The notes under the pieces were generated by a model that had not been told where the DNA came from, searched no databases, and saw nothing but the letters and a program-made list of their open reading frames with translations. From the NCBI RefSeq assembly GCF_052162025.1, contig NZ_CP197401.1, forward strand, positions 992,001 to 1,056,000: DNA of 64,000 nucleotides, given 5' to 3'. Both the position numbers and the translations under genes were made by a program. This stretch comes from Methylobacter sp015476545. Lineage in GTDB: Bacteria > Pseudomonadota > Gammaproteobacteria > Methylococcales > Methylomonadaceae. Positions 17,103 to 28,325 of this stretch are shown piece after piece. Numbering within the stretch: position 1 is the stretch's first letter; the number at the start of each line of letters is the position of its first letter.

Positions 17103-19439
17103 ATGGTAGAAAAAACGAAAAAGCGCGGGGTTCGATATGTCCAGAAAAAAAAGGTGAACAGGCCGGCTTCTCATTGGTTTAGAAAGTCGATCTGGGCCTT
17201 TATTGCCGGATTCACGTTTGTTCTGCTGAGCTATCTGGGATATCTGGATTACAACGTACGCAAGCAGTTTGAAGGGAACCGCTGGGCCATCCCCGCCCGT
17301 GTCTACGCCAGCCCGGTTGAGCTCTATGCCGGCTATGGCCTTTCCGCGGCAAAATTTGAAGATTTATTACAGACGCTGCATTATCGCAAGGATGCCCGGT
17401 TATCATCGGAAGGCACTTATTTCAGACAGGGCCCCTATGTCAGCCTGAAGACCCGCAGTTTTACCTTTTGGGATCAGCAGCAGTCATCCAGCCTTTTGCG
17501 CGTGGGCTTTACCGATTCCAGCATAGCCAATATCGTCGATCTGGCCCAATCGAAAGAAGTGGCCATCGTGCGCATGGATCCGGTGCAGATCGGCAGTTTT
17601 TATCCCACCATTAAGGAAGACCGTATCCTGATCAAATGGCAGGATGCGCCCGAGACGCTGATTAAAGGCCTCTTGGCGACTGAAGATCGGGATTTCTACG
17701 ACCATTTCGGCATTTCACTGAAAGGCATCGCCCGCGCCATGTGGGCTAACGTCCGAGCCGGCGGCATCGTGCAGGGCGGCAGCACCATCACGCAGCAGCT
17801 GGTCAAGAATTTTTACCTGACGTCTGAACGCAGCCTGTGGCGTAAAGTCAATGAAGTTTTCATGTCGCTGATACTGGAAGCCCGCTTCAGCAAGAATGCG
17901 ATTCTTGAAGCTTATTTGAATGAGGTTTTCCTCGGCCAGGACGGCGGCAGCGCTGTTCATGGTTTTGCGCTGGCCAGTGAATTTTATTTCGGCAGCAGTT
18001 TAAAGGACTTGCCGTTGGAACAGGTAGCTTCGCTGGTTGCCCTGGTTCGCGGGCCTTCTTATTATGATCCACGGCGTTATCCCGAGCGCGCCCTGCAACG
18101 GCGCAATCTGGTTCTGGATGAGATGGCGGCGGAAGCTTACATTACGCCTGAGCAGGCGGCTGCGGCGAAGGCAAAGCCGCTGAATGTGGTTGATCGGACG
18201 CATCGCTCGGCAAACCGCTATCCAGCCTTTCTTGACCTGGTTAAACGGCAGTTGAGACAGGAATACCGCGAGGAAGATTTAACATCCGAAGGTCTGGCTA
18301 TTTTTACGACGCTGGATACCGTGGTTCAGGACGCGCTGGAGAAATCCGTCGCCACTAAATTGGACCAGCTGGAGAAACTGCCCAAAGCCAATGATCTTGA
18401 AACGGCGGTCGTCGTGACCCGCAGGGATAGCGGCGAAATTGCCGCGCTGACCGGCGGGCGGGAAAACTCGGCGGCTGGATTTAACCGCGCACTGGATGCG
18501 GTCCGGCCGATCGGTTCTTTGATCAAGCCGGTCGTTTATTTGACGGCGCTGGAGTATCCGGACAAATATACAATCACGACGCCGATCAGCGACACGGCCA
18601 TCCATATCAAAAGCGGAGACAAGATCTGGGAGCCGAAAAACTACGATCACAGGGAGCACGGCAACGTCGGATTGCATACTGCTCTGGCGCATTCCTACAA
18701 TTTGGCAACGGTGCGCATCGGTATGGATGTCGGGATTGCCAGAACAGTCAAGACTTTAAGAAATATGGGCGTGACGCGGCCTGTCGATCTGTTTCCTTCG
18801 TTTTTGCTGGGGGCTGCGGAATTGACGCCGATGGAAGTCACTCAGATGTACCAGACGCTGGCCGGCGACGGTTTTTCAACGCCGTTGCGGGGCATCAGGG
18901 CCGTAGTCGCGGCCAATGGCGAACGCCTGCAAAGTTATCCGTTTACGGTCAGGCAGGCAGTCGACCCCGCCGCTACCTATATCGTCAACACAATGTTGCA
19001 GGAAGTCATGCGCGAAGGTACGGGGCGCGCCGCCTATTCGGTGTTCCCGTATGATTATGGCCTGGTCGGCAAGACTGGCACGACCAATGATTCGAAAGAC
19101 AGCTGGTTTGCCGGCTACACCGGTGATTATTTATCGGTGGTCTGGGTGGGCCGCGACGATAATAAACCTATCGGCCTGACCGGTTCGACCGGTGCCCTGC
19201 AAGTCTGGATATCGCTGATGCGGCAGATTTCGACGCAGCCGGTGAATTTGGTTCCGCCGGACAATATCAAAATGGCCTGGGTTGATCCTTATAGCGGTTT
19301 GCTGGCGAATGAAACCTGCGAGGGCGCGCGGGAATATCCTTACATTGCCGGTTCTGCTCCGATTGAGTATGCGGCCTGTGCGGAAACCGCGCCGGCCGAT
19401 GGGGTTAACACCTTTTTCAACAATCTTTTTCCGCAATAA
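17103..19439 (+). CDS. mrcB: penicillin-binding protein 1B
   Basis: A 778-residue bifunctional class A PBP. After a basic cytoplasmic tail there is one membrane helix (AFIAGFTFVLLSYLGYL), then a UB2H-like domain, a GT51 glycosyltransferase with catalytic E194 in ATEDRDFYDHFG and GGSTITQQLVKN, and a transpeptidase with SLIK (S472), SYN in AHSYNLATV and KTGT (K657). It polymerises and cross-links peptidoglycan in the periplasm. Residues such as the UB2H-like region (KFEDLLQTLHYRKD) favour PBP1B over PBP1A, implying an LpoB-type activator elsewhere. It is followed by lolA after 12 bp. Confidence 0.92.
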   Translation: MVEKTKKRGVRYVQKKKVNRPASHWFRKSIWAFIAGFTFVLLSYLGYLDYNVRKQFEGNRWAIPARVYASPVELYAGYGLSAAKFEDLLQTLHYRKDARLSSEGTYFRQGPYVSLKTRSFTFWDQQQSSSLLRVGFTDSSIANIVDLAQSKEVAIVRMDPVQIGSFYPTIKEDRILIKWQDAPETLIKGLLATEDRDFYDHFGISLKGIARAMWANVRAGGIVQGGSTITQQLVKNFYLTSERSLWRKVNEVFMSLILEARFSKNAILEAYLNEVFLGQDGGSAVHGFALASEFYFGSSLKDLPLEQVASLVALVRGPSYYDPRRYPERALQRRNLVLDEMAAEAYITPEQAAAAKAKPLNVVDRTHRSANRYPAFLDLVKRQLRQEYREEDLTSEGLAIFTTLDTVVQDALEKSVATKLDQLEKLPKANDLETAVVVTRRDSGEIAALTGGRENSAAGFNRALDAVRPIGSLIKPVVYLTALEYPDKYTITTPISDTAIHIKSGDKIWEPKNYDHREHGNVGLHTALAHSYNLATVRIGMDVGIARTVKTLRNMGVTRPVDLFPSFLLGAAELTPMEVTQMYQTLAGDGFSTPLRGIRAVVAANGERLQSYPFTVRQAVDPAATYIVNTMLQEVMREGTGRAAYSVFPYDYGLVGKTGTTNDSKDSWFAGYTGDYLSVVWVGRDDNKPIGLTGSTGALQVWISLMRQISTQPVNLVPPDNIKMAWVDPYSGLLANETCEGAREYPYIAGSAPIEYAACAETAPADGVNTFFNNLFPQ

Positions 19440-19451
19440 GTTAGGGCATTT

Positions 19452-20081
19452 ATGAATAAAATTAATTATTTTCGTCTGATCTTGCTGGTATTGGTCTTTA
19501 TTAGCGGTGCCGGCTATGCGGAAGACAGACCGGTCCGGGAACTGAAAGCATTTCTGAGCGCCACAAGGACATTGACGGCCGATTTTAAACAGGTGCTGAT
19601 CAATGAAGCCGGCGATCCGGTACAAACCAGTTTCGGAGAGTTTTATCTGCAGCGGCCCGGCAAGTTTCGCTGGGATTATAAAAAGCCCATTCAGCAGCAA
19701 ATTATATCCAATGCCGGAAAAGTCTGGTTTTATGATCCGGACCTGGAACAGGTCACGGTTAAAAAACTCGATGAGTCGGTGGGCTCCACGCCGGCTCTAC
19801 TGTTAAGCGGCGAGGTATCCCTGGAGGATAACTTTACGATGGAGAAACAGGGCGAAGACGAAGGCCTGCTCTGGGTAAAATTGCTGCCCAAACACGAGGA
19901 AAGCGGTTTTAAATATGTGCTGATCGGCCTGAGTGGCGGCACACTGGGCGGCATGGAATTAAGCGACAATTTTGGCCAGCTGACGCGCATTTATTTTTCC
20001 AATGTGGTGACCAATCGTGAAGTCAAGCCGGATCTGTTTCAATTCAATGCGCCTAAAGGCGCCGATGTCTTCTCCGAATAA
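19452..20081 (+). CDS. lolA: outer-membrane lipoprotein carrier protein LolA
   Basis: A 209-residue periplasmic protein with a cleavable signal peptide (LILLVLVFISGAGYAEDRP). The mature part has LKAFLSATRTLTADFKQVL, GEFYLQRPGKFRWDYKKP and VWFYDPDLEQVTVKKL, all typical LolA strands, and a C-terminal region LTRIYFSNVVTNREV. LolA carries lipoproteins released by LolCDE across the periplasm to LolB. The gene lies between mrcB and rarA; the lolA-rarA order is common in gammaproteobacteria. Confidence 0.92.
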   Translation: MNKINYFRLILLVLVFISGAGYAEDRPVRELKAFLSATRTLTADFKQVLINEAGDPVQTSFGEFYLQRPGKFRWDYKKPIQQQIISNAGKVWFYDPDLEQVTVKKLDESVGSTPALLLSGEVSLEDNFTMEKQGEDEGLLWVKLLPKHEESGFKYVLIGLSGGTLGGMELSDNFGQLTRIYFSNVVTNREVKPDLFQFNAPKGADVFSE

Positions 20082-20138
20082 TCAGGAAGACCGGCGCATG
20101 ACAGGCAGCTTGAGCCCTTCATCTTTCTCCGCCTTTAT

Positions 20139-21443
20139 ATGTTTGAAGACTTGACCAAACCCTTGGCCGACAGGATGCGGCCAAGGTCGTTAGAAGACTA
20201 TGTCGGCCAGCAGCATGTTTTGAAGCCTGGCAAGCCCTTGTATGAAGCCATCGCTTCAGGCAAGCTGCATTCGATGATTTTCTGGGGGCCGCCTGGCACA
20301 GGCAAAACAACGCTGGCTCGGCTTATCGCCCATCATTCCGATGCCGAATTTATGCCTATTTCCGCGGTCTTGGCCGGCGTCAAGGAAATCCGCGCGGCCG
20401 TTGGCGAAGCGCAAAGAATTCAGCAGCAACAGCATCGGCGGACTATTTTATTCGTCGATGAAGTGCACCGCTTCAATAAATCGCAACAGGACGCTTTCCT
20501 GCCGCATGTGGAAGACGGCACCGTCTATTTCGTCGGCGCGACGACTGAAAATCCGTCTTTCGCGCTCAACAATGCGTTATTGTCGCGGGCTCGCGTTTAT
20601 GTACTCAACGCATTGACGCCCGAAGACCTGCTGGGCGTGTTGAACAAGGCATTAACCGACACGGAGCGGGGATTGGGCAGCCTGAATGTCGAAATGGCAG
20701 AGGACGTTAAACGGCAATTTGCCGAAGCGGCCGATGGCGATGCCAGAAGGTTGTTGAATCTGCTCGAAATCGCCGTGGAGCTTGCCGCAGCCAATGGCAG
20801 TCGCGTAATTGATGAAAAAACGGCCAAGGAAGTGCTGACCGGCGGCGTACGGCGGTTCGATAATCAGGGCGAGGAGTTTTACAATCAGATTTCAGCCTTG
20901 CACAAGTCGGTGCGCGGAAGTTCACCCGATGCCTCGCTTTATTGGCTCTGCCGCATGATCGACGCCGGCTGCGACTTGACCTATCTGGCCAGGCGCATCG
21001 TTAGAATGGCTTCGGAAGATATCGGCAATGCCGACCCTCGGGCCTTGCAGATAGCCGTCAATGCCTGGGAAACGCAGGAGCGGCTAGGCAGCCCCGAAGG
21101 CGAGCTGGCATTGGCTCAGGCCGTCGTTTATCTGGCCTGCGCGCCTAAGAGCAATGCCGTTTACATGGCCTATAACGCGGCCATGCGTGACGCCAAACAA
21201 AGCGGCAGCCTGAGCGTGCCGGTGCATCTGCGCAACGCGCCGACCAAATTGATGAAGTCGCTCGATTACGGCAAGGAATACCGTTACGCGCATGATGAAC
21301 CGGAAGCCTATGCGGCCGGCGAAAACTACTTTCCCGATGAGCTGGCAGGGACTCAGTATTACCAACCGGTCGACAGGGGGCTGGAGATTAAAATCAAGGA
21401 AAAGCTCAGGCATTTGAAAGAGTTGGATAAGCGCGTAAAGTAA
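20139..21443 (+). CDS. rarA: replication-associated recombination protein A (AAA ATPase)
   Basis: A 434-residue RarA/MgsA clamp-loader-like ATPase. The N-terminus LADRMRPRSLEDYVGQQHVL, Walker A GPPGTGKTTLARLIA, Walker B LFVDEVHRFNKSQQDAFLPH, sensor 1 VGATTENPSFALNNALLSR and the C-terminal tetramerisation region SVRGSSPDASLYWLCRMI are all present. RarA acts at stalled replication forks and interacts with SSB. It follows lolA by 57 bp and is followed by a long non-coding hairpin array. Confidence 0.93.
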   Translation: MFEDLTKPLADRMRPRSLEDYVGQQHVLKPGKPLYEAIASGKLHSMIFWGPPGTGKTTLARLIAHHSDAEFMPISAVLAGVKEIRAAVGEAQRIQQQQHRRTILFVDEVHRFNKSQQDAFLPHVEDGTVYFVGATTENPSFALNNALLSRARVYVLNALTPEDLLGVLNKALTDTERGLGSLNVEMAEDVKRQFAEAADGDARRLLNLLEIAVELAAANGSRVIDEKTAKEVLTGGVRRFDNQGEEFYNQISALHKSVRGSSPDASLYWLCRMIDAGCDLTYLARRIVRMASEDIGNADPRALQIAVNAWETQERLGSPEGELALAQAVVYLACAPKSNAVYMAYNAAMRDAKQSGSLSVPVHLRNAPTKLMKSLDYGKEYRYAHDEPEAYAAGENYFPDELAGTQYYQPVDRGLEIKIKEKLRHLKELDKRVK

Positions 21444-21530
21444 CCTGCTTTCTGATGTTACGATAGGCACCCTTTCCCGTTTGCCGCGCCGAGTACCGCA
21501 GCTTTCGGCGAGAACAGCCCGCAGGGGCGT

Positions 21531-21805
21531 TGCATGGATGCAGCGCGTTGCCAGAGGGCCAAGGATGGCCCTTCTGGCAACCCTCGTCGAAAGCGAGGAG
21601 CGCAGGACAAATCGGCAGGATAGCCGATTTGCATGCTTTGCACCCGAAGGGCGAGGTACATGGATGTGCCGAGTGAGCCAAGCGGCAACCGGGCGGCCTT
21701 TCTTTTGGTTCCTTTTCTTTCGACTGCATGGATGCAGGAGTTAGAGCAACGCAGGAGCAGTTGCCGGGGCCGCGCAAAGAAAAGGAACTCGCCTTCGGGT
21801 GCGAG
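21531..21805. repeat. mosaic of inverted repeats (BIME/REP-like element)
   Basis: Several stem-loops follow each other: 21548-21580 (TTGCCAGA-GGGCC with GGCCC-TTCTGGCAA, one bulge), 21582-21598 (CCTCG/CGAGG), 21609-21630 (AAATCGGC/GCCGATTT), a 13-bp perfect pair 21708-21720 with 21776-21788 (GTTCCTTTTCTTT), and 21788-21805 (CTCGC/GCGAG). The palindromic-looking word TGCATGGATGCA occurs at 21531-21542 and 21725-21736, with a variant at 21657-21668. Dispersed intergenic elements with the TTTCTTTTGGTT...AAAGAAAAG theme are frequent in proteobacterial genomes and are often misannotated as small proteins; copy number here cannot be seen. Confidence 0.75.
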
Positions 21806-21933
21806 AACCCGATTAAAATAATCCGTCGCGCCAGCGACACTTTACTAAACTGATCTGAATTCAACTTACTGCGTAACATCAGCTGCTTTTATTGAATGAA
21901 AATATCAGATGTACTTAAACAAACAGGAAATTT

Positions 21934-21962
21934 TTTAGAATTAAAAACGGTTTTTCTATAAA
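21934..21962 (+). promoter_or_regulatory. candidate promoter of accA
   Basis: TTTAGA (21934-21939) and TATAAA (21957-21962) are separated by 17 bp in an AT-rich stretch 36 bp before the accA start. The -35 box matches only 4 of 6 consensus positions, so the call is moderate. Confidence 0.4.
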
Positions 21963-21998
21963 ATCCCCTTTTCAGCAATATTTAACAGCCAAGTCTCC

Positions 21999-22967
21999 AT
22001 GGATCTAAAATTCCTCGATTTTGAACAACCCATCGCTGAGCTAGAAGCGAAAATTGAAGAACTCCGCAATGTGGAGTTTGATAACAATATTAATATCTCA
22101 GAAGCGATTAAGCATCTCGAAGAAAAAAGTCTCGCATTGACCGAGTCGATTTTTTCCGATCTTTCCGACTGGCAAATTTCCCAATTATCCAGACATCCCG
22201 GTCGTCCATACACGCTGGATTATATCGAGCATATGTTTACCGATTTCCACGAGTTGCACGGCGATCGCACGTATGCCGACGATCCTGCTATCGTTTGCGG
22301 CCTGGCCAGGCTGGAAGGCCAGCCGGTAATGGTTATCGGCCATCAGAAAGGCCGCGATACGAAGGAAAAGATCTATCGCAATTTCGGCATGCCGCGCCCC
22401 GAAGGTTACCGCAAGGCGCTGCGGATCATGAAGATGGCCGAGCGCTTTAAAATGCCGATTATCTGCCTGATCGACACACCGGGCGCTTATCCGGGCATCG
22501 GCGCCGAGGAGCGCGGCCAAAGCGAGGCGATCGCCAGAAACCTGTTCGAAATGGCGAAGCTGAGAACGCCCATTATCTGTACGATTATCGGCGAAGGCGG
22601 TTCCGGCGGGGCCTTGGCCATCGGCGTCGGCGATCGGTTGATCATGCTCGAGTACAGCACGTATTCTGTTATTTCGCCGGAAGGCTGCGCATCCATTCTA
22701 TGGAAAAGCGCCGATAAATCGCAGTTGGCGGCGGAAGCGATGGGCATTACCTCCGATCGTATCCGCGAGCAAGGCTTGCTGGACGAAGTGGTCAGAGAGC
22801 CATTGGGCGGCGGGCACAGAAATTTCCAGGCGACTGCCTTGAATTTAAGGGAAGCGCTGATCCGCCATATGGATGAATTAAAGCAGCAATCCGTTGAGAA
22901 AATGCTGGAAAAACGTTATCAGCGGCTTATGAGCTTCGGTTCCTTTATCGTCGAGGAGGGCCGTTAA
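21999..22967 (+). CDS. accA: acetyl-CoA carboxylase carboxyltransferase alpha subunit
   Basis: A 322-residue AccA of standard length. The N-terminal helix (LDFEQPIAELEAKIEELRN), the HPGRPYTLDYIEHMFTDFHE segment, the biotin/CoA-site loops IIGEGGSGGALAIGVGD and YSVISPEGCASILWK are all present. With AccD it transfers the carboxyl group from carboxybiotin to acetyl-CoA, giving malonyl-CoA for fatty-acid synthesis. It has its own probable promoter and a clear intrinsic terminator at 22993-23017. Confidence 0.96.
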   Translation: MDLKFLDFEQPIAELEAKIEELRNVEFDNNINISEAIKHLEEKSLALTESIFSDLSDWQISQLSRHPGRPYTLDYIEHMFTDFHELHGDRTYADDPAIVCGLARLEGQPVMVIGHQKGRDTKEKIYRNFGMPRPEGYRKALRIMKMAERFKMPIICLIDTPGAYPGIGAEERGQSEAIARNLFEMAKLRTPIICTIIGEGGSGGALAIGVGDRLIMLEYSTYSVISPEGCASILWKSADKSQLAAEAMGITSDRIREQGLLDEVVREPLGGGHRNFQATALNLREALIRHMDELKQQSVEKMLEKRYQRLMSFGSFIVEEGR

Positions 22968-22992
22968 ATTCCGGCTTATCGGTCCGATCTTC

Positions 22993-23017
22993 AGGCCGGC
23001 TTTTGCCGGCCTTTTGT
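22993..23017 (+). terminator. intrinsic terminator after accA
   Basis: A perfect 8-bp stem (AGGCCGGC, 22993-23000, with GCCGGCCT, 23005-23012) with a TTTT loop is followed by a T-rich run, 25 bp after the accA stop. The tilS start at 23036 lies just beyond. Confidence 0.85.
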
Positions 23018-23035
23018 TTTTTCAGGCTATACGGC

Positions 23036-24355
23036 ATGCTGTCATCATCAGTCATAGAATCGGCGCTGGATCAGGTTAAACCGGGCGCGCATCTTTATGT
23101 AGCCTATAGCGGCGGCGTCGATTCGCATGTTTTGCTGCATCTATGCGCCTCCATGCCGGGACTCGCCGGTAGAATAACGGCGGTCTATGTCCATCATGGC
23201 CTGCAGGCGGAAGCCGATGCCTGGGCTGAGCATTGCAGGAATGCGGCCGGAGCGCTCGGTGTTAGTTTTAAGGCGCTCTATGTCAATGCCGTTGCCGCGC
23301 CCGGAGAAAGTCCCGAGGAAGCGGCAAGAAACGCCCGATATAGCGCGTTAAAGGCTTTGATGGATGCAGACGATGTGCTGCTGGTGGCACAGCACAGGGA
23401 TGATCAGCTGGAGACGGTGCTGCTGCAGCTGTTCCGCGGCAGCGGCCTGCGCGGATTGTCCGGCATGCCCGAGCACATGGTTTTTGGCCGGGGCTTGATG
23501 CTCAGGCCATTGCTAAATGTGTCCAGGCAAGCGATAAGGCACTATGCAGAGGCGCACAAGCTGAGCTGGGTGGAAGACCCCAGCAATCTGCATATCGATT
23601 ACGACCGCAATTTCCTGCGCAACATCATCGTGCCGCTGATCAAACAGCGCTGGCCGGCATGCGACAAAACGGTTGCCCGTTCGGCCAGACATTGCGCCGA
23701 GGCGCAGGCGTTGATCTCGGTCATTGCCGGCGATTTGTTTCATGCCGTTTTCAATGAAGCCGACAAAACATTGTCGATCAGCAGCTTGCAGCTATTAAAC
23801 AAGCCCAGACAGCAGTTGGTCATCAGGCATTGGTTCCAGACGCTGGGCTTGAAAATGCCGGCCCAGGATTTTGTTGAACGGATTCTGAGCCAGATTGTTG
23901 CGGCAAGAGTCGGGAGTGATCCCGTGCTGTCCGGCCGGGGATACGATGTGCGGCGCTACCGGGATAAGCTGTATTGCCTGAAGCAGTCGCCAAAGCAGGC
24001 GTTGCAGGATGTCAGCTGGTCTGCCGGGCAAGCCTCATTAAGAGTGACCGATGATCAGGTTTGGCTTTGTTTGCCTTCATCGACCGGCATATTGCGCGAG
24101 CGCTGGCTGAATGCCAACGTGGTCGTCAGATTTCGACGCGGCGGCGAAAAAATTTCATTGCCGGGCCGTAAAGGTCGCCACGTCCTTAAAAATCTGTTCC
24201 AGGAGGCAGGCATTCCACCATGGGAACGAGAGGTCATGCCGCTGATTTATTTGGATGACAAGCTCGCGGCTGTCGGCGATAAATGGATCAGTGCCGAATT
24301 TTACGCTGAAAAAACAGATGCCTGCATCAGGCTGTGCAGGCAAGGACAGGAATAA
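23036..24355 (+). CDS. tilS: tRNA(Ile)-lysidine synthetase
   Basis: A 439-residue N-type ATP pyrophosphatase. The PP-loop is YSGGVDSHVLLHL near residue 24; YVHHGLQAEADAW, AQHRDDQLETVLLQLFRGSGLRGLSGM and VEDPSNLHIDYDRNFLRN are typical TilS motifs, and the C-terminal domain has KGRHVLKNLFQEAGIPPWER. The enzyme converts the wobble C of the AUA-reading tRNA-Ile to lysidine. The frame can be extended upstream to a TTG at 23003, but that would place the start inside the accA terminator; the ATG at 23036 is preferred. The accA-tilS order is conserved in gammaproteobacteria. Confidence 0.93.
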   Translation: MLSSSVIESALDQVKPGAHLYVAYSGGVDSHVLLHLCASMPGLAGRITAVYVHHGLQAEADAWAEHCRNAAGALGVSFKALYVNAVAAPGESPEEAARNARYSALKALMDADDVLLVAQHRDDQLETVLLQLFRGSGLRGLSGMPEHMVFGRGLMLRPLLNVSRQAIRHYAEAHKLSWVEDPSNLHIDYDRNFLRNIIVPLIKQRWPACDKTVARSARHCAEAQALISVIAGDLFHAVFNEADKTLSISSLQLLNKPRQQLVIRHWFQTLGLKMPAQDFVERILSQIVAARVGSDPVLSGRGYDVRRYRDKLYCLKQSPKQALQDVSWSAGQASLRVTDDQVWLCLPSSTGILRERWLNANVVVRFRRGGEKISLPGRKGRHVLKNLFQEAGIPPWEREVMPLIYLDDKLAAVGDKWISAEFYAEKTDACIRLCRQGQE

Positions 24356-24492
24356 AGCTTGAAAGACCATGACGAATTTCGCATTGTCGATTAAAATGGG
24401 CATGTTTTGCGGTTCCATGGATGGGAGGACAGGGCAACAGGAGCAAATTGCCATAACTTCATCAGTTATCATCTGAAGTCTAAAAATTCTAC

Positions 24493-26123
<1,631 letters not shown>

Positions 26124-26124
<1 letters not shown>

Positions 26125-26957
26125 TGAAGCTGTGCCATTTTGAAGCCGGCCTCGATCAGCCTTTCTTTCTGATCGCCGGCACCTGTGTCATCGAGAGCGA
26201 GCAAATGGCGCTGGATACGGCGGGTCATCTCAAGGAAATCACGTCGGCATTGAACATTCCGTTCATTTACAAGTCATCCTTTGACAAGGCCAACCGCTCT
26301 TCGCATGAAAGTTACCGCGGGCCCGGCGTGGAGCGGGGGCTGAAAATCCTGGAAAAGGTCAAACAGCAGATCCATGTGCCGGTATTGACCGATGTGCATG
26401 AAGACACGCCCTTGGCGGAGGTGGCCTCGGTAGTCGACGTCATGCAGACCCCGGCCTTTTTATGCCGGCAGACCAATTTCATTCAGGACGTAGCCAGGCA
26501 GGGCATTCCGGTCAATATCAAGAAAGGCCAGTTTCTGGCGCCTTGGGATATGATCCATGTGGCCAATAAAGCCAAGGCGACAGGCAACCAGCAGATTATG
26601 GTCTGCGAGCGCGGCGTATCGTTCGGCTACAACAATCTGGTGTCCGACATGCGCTCACTGGCGGTCATGAGAGACACCGGCTGCCCGGTCATTTACGACG
26701 CGACACACTCAGTGCAGTTGCCGGGCGGGCAGGGCACGTCTTCCGGCGGACAACGCGAATTTGTGCCGGTACTGGCAAGAGCGGCCATGGCCGTCGGCAT
26801 TGCCGGACTGTTCATGGAGACGCATCCGAGTCCGGCTGAAGCCTTGAGCGATGGCCCGAATTCCTGGCCGCTGCGCAGGATGAAGGAACTGCTGGAAACC
26901 TTAGCCACGATCGATCGGGCCGTTAAATCCACTCATCTCATAGAAACAACCCTATAA
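26124..26957 (+). CDS. kdsA: 3-deoxy-D-manno-octulosonate 8-phosphate synthase
   Basis: A 277-residue KDO-8-P synthase with FFLIAGTCVIESEQMALDTA, FIYKSSFDKANRSSHESYRG, VLTDVHEDTPLAEVA, FLCRQTNFIQDVA and the phosphate loop NIKKGQFLAPWDM. It condenses arabinose-5-phosphate and phosphoenolpyruvate for the LPS inner core. The residue following VNIKKGQF and the ATHSVQLPGG segment fit the family. It is translationally coupled to pyrG and lies 19 bp before eno. Confidence 0.96.
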
Positions 26958-26976
26958 CAATAAAGGAGTCATCAGC

Positions 26977-28257
26977 ATGGCCAAAATAGTCGATATTCGC
27001 GCTAGAGAAATTCTTGATTCGCGAGGTAATCCAACTGTCGAAGCGGAGGTTGTTTTAGCTTCCGGCGTGACAGGCAGTGCCATGGTGCCTTCCGGCGCAT
27101 CAACGGGTGAGCGCGAAGCGATAGAACTGCGCGACGGCGATAAAAGCCGTTATCTGGGCAAAGGCGTATTGAACGCCGTAGCCAACGTCAACACTGAAAT
27201 TCGCGCCGCAGTTATCGGCATGGATGCGGACGACCAAGTCGGCATCGATCAAAAAATGCTTGAACTGGACGGCACCGACAATAAAGGCCGTTTAGGCGCC
27301 AACGCCATTTTGTCCGTCTCTATGGCGGCTGCCCATGCGGCGGCCAAGGAAGCCGGCGTGCCTTTATACCGGCATTTGAATAAGAGCGGCGAGTTCATCA
27401 TGCCGGTGCCGATGATGAACATCATCAATGGCGGCTCGCATGCGGACAACAGCGTCGATCTGCAGGAGTTCATGATTTTGCCGGTAGGCGCGCCTTCCTT
27501 CCGTGAAGCGATCCGTTATGGTGCAGAAGTGTTCCATAATCTGAAAAAAGTATTGACATCGAAAGGCTTGGCCACAACGGTCGGCGATGAAGGCGGATTC
27601 GCACCGAACCTCAGTTCTAACGAAGAAGCGATTGCCGTTATTCTAGAAGCGATAGAAGCAGCCGGTTACAAACCGGGCGTTGATATTTGCCTGGGCCTAG
27701 ATGCAGCCAGCTCCGAATATTTCAAAAACGGCCGTTATGAATTGTCGGCGGAAAGCAAAAGCTTCGATTCGGCCCAAATGACTGACTTTTTCATGGATTG
27801 GGTCAAAAAATATCCGATTATCTCGATCGAAGACGGCTTGGATCAAAACGACTGGACCGGTTGGAAAGTGCTGACCGAAAAATTAGGCAACCAAATCCAG
27901 TTGGTCGGCGATGATCTGTTTGTGACTAACCCGGCCATCCTGAGAGAAGGCATCGACAAAAACATCGCCAATTCCATCCTGATCAAGCTCAATCAGATCG
28001 GCACGCTGTCCGAAACGCTGGATGCGATCAACATGGCGCAGGCTGCCGGTTACTCGGCAGTTATTTCGCACCGTTCCGGCGAAACCGAAGACACCACGAT
28101 TGCCGATCTGGCTGTGGCGACCGGCACCGGCCAGATCAAGACCGGCTCTTTGAGCCGTTCCGATCGTGTGGCCAAATACAATCGTCTGATGAAAATCGAG
28201 GATGAATTGGGCAGCCTGGCCAAATACGCTGGCCGTAGCGCATTCAAAATGCTGTAA
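26977..28257 (+). CDS. eno: enolase
   Basis: A 426-residue enolase of normal length. The N-terminal ILDSRGNPTVEAEV, MVPSGASTGEREAIELRDGD, the metal-binding SIEDGLDQNDWTGW and VGDDLFVTN, and the catalytic lysine region ILIKLNQIGTLSETL are present, as is SHRSGETEDTTIADLAV. It interconverts 2-phosphoglycerate and phosphoenolpyruvate. An AAGGAG site precedes the ATG. A GC-rich hairpin (28283-28301) without a T-run follows the gene, so transcription probably continues into ftsB. Confidence 0.97.
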   Translation: MAKIVDIRAREILDSRGNPTVEAEVVLASGVTGSAMVPSGASTGEREAIELRDGDKSRYLGKGVLNAVANVNTEIRAAVIGMDADDQVGIDQKMLELDGTDNKGRLGANAILSVSMAAAHAAAKEAGVPLYRHLNKSGEFIMPVPMMNIINGGSHADNSVDLQEFMILPVGAPSFREAIRYGAEVFHNLKKVLTSKGLATTVGDEGGFAPNLSSNEEAIAVILEAIEAAGYKPGVDICLGLDAASSEYFKNGRYELSAESKSFDSAQMTDFFMDWVKKYPIISIEDGLDQNDWTGWKVLTEKLGNQIQLVGDDLFVTNPAILREGIDKNIANSILIKLNQIGTLSETLDAINMAQAAGYSAVISHRSGETEDTTIADLAVATGTGQIKTGSLSRSDRVAKYNRLMKIEDELGSLAKYAGRSAFKML

Positions 28258-28325
28258 TTCAGCTGGATTCTGGAATGATGCAGGGCGGTTAACAGCCGCC
28301 CGTTATCCGTTCCGAGGGTGAGCCA

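Larger units (their letters stand above)
21444..21998. other. 555-bp non-coding region with hairpin array
   Basis: No protein gene is supported between rarA and accA. Frames of 60-157 codons on both strands run through the hairpins and are rich in Arg, Pro, Ser and Gly as expected of structured GC-rich spacer DNA. The left two thirds hold a mosaic of inverted repeats (21531-21805). The right third is AT-rich and carries a probable accA promoter. Confidence 0.7.

Noticed and set aside
21406..21879. A 157-codon minus-strand frame and several shorter ones in the hairpin array
   Set aside because: They run through inverted repeats and have no domain; the region is better explained as a non-coding repeat element.
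28283..28301. GC-rich hairpin after eno as an intrinsic terminator
   Set aside because: The stem GGGCGG/CCGCCC is good but there is no T-run, and ftsB follows closely in the same operon.
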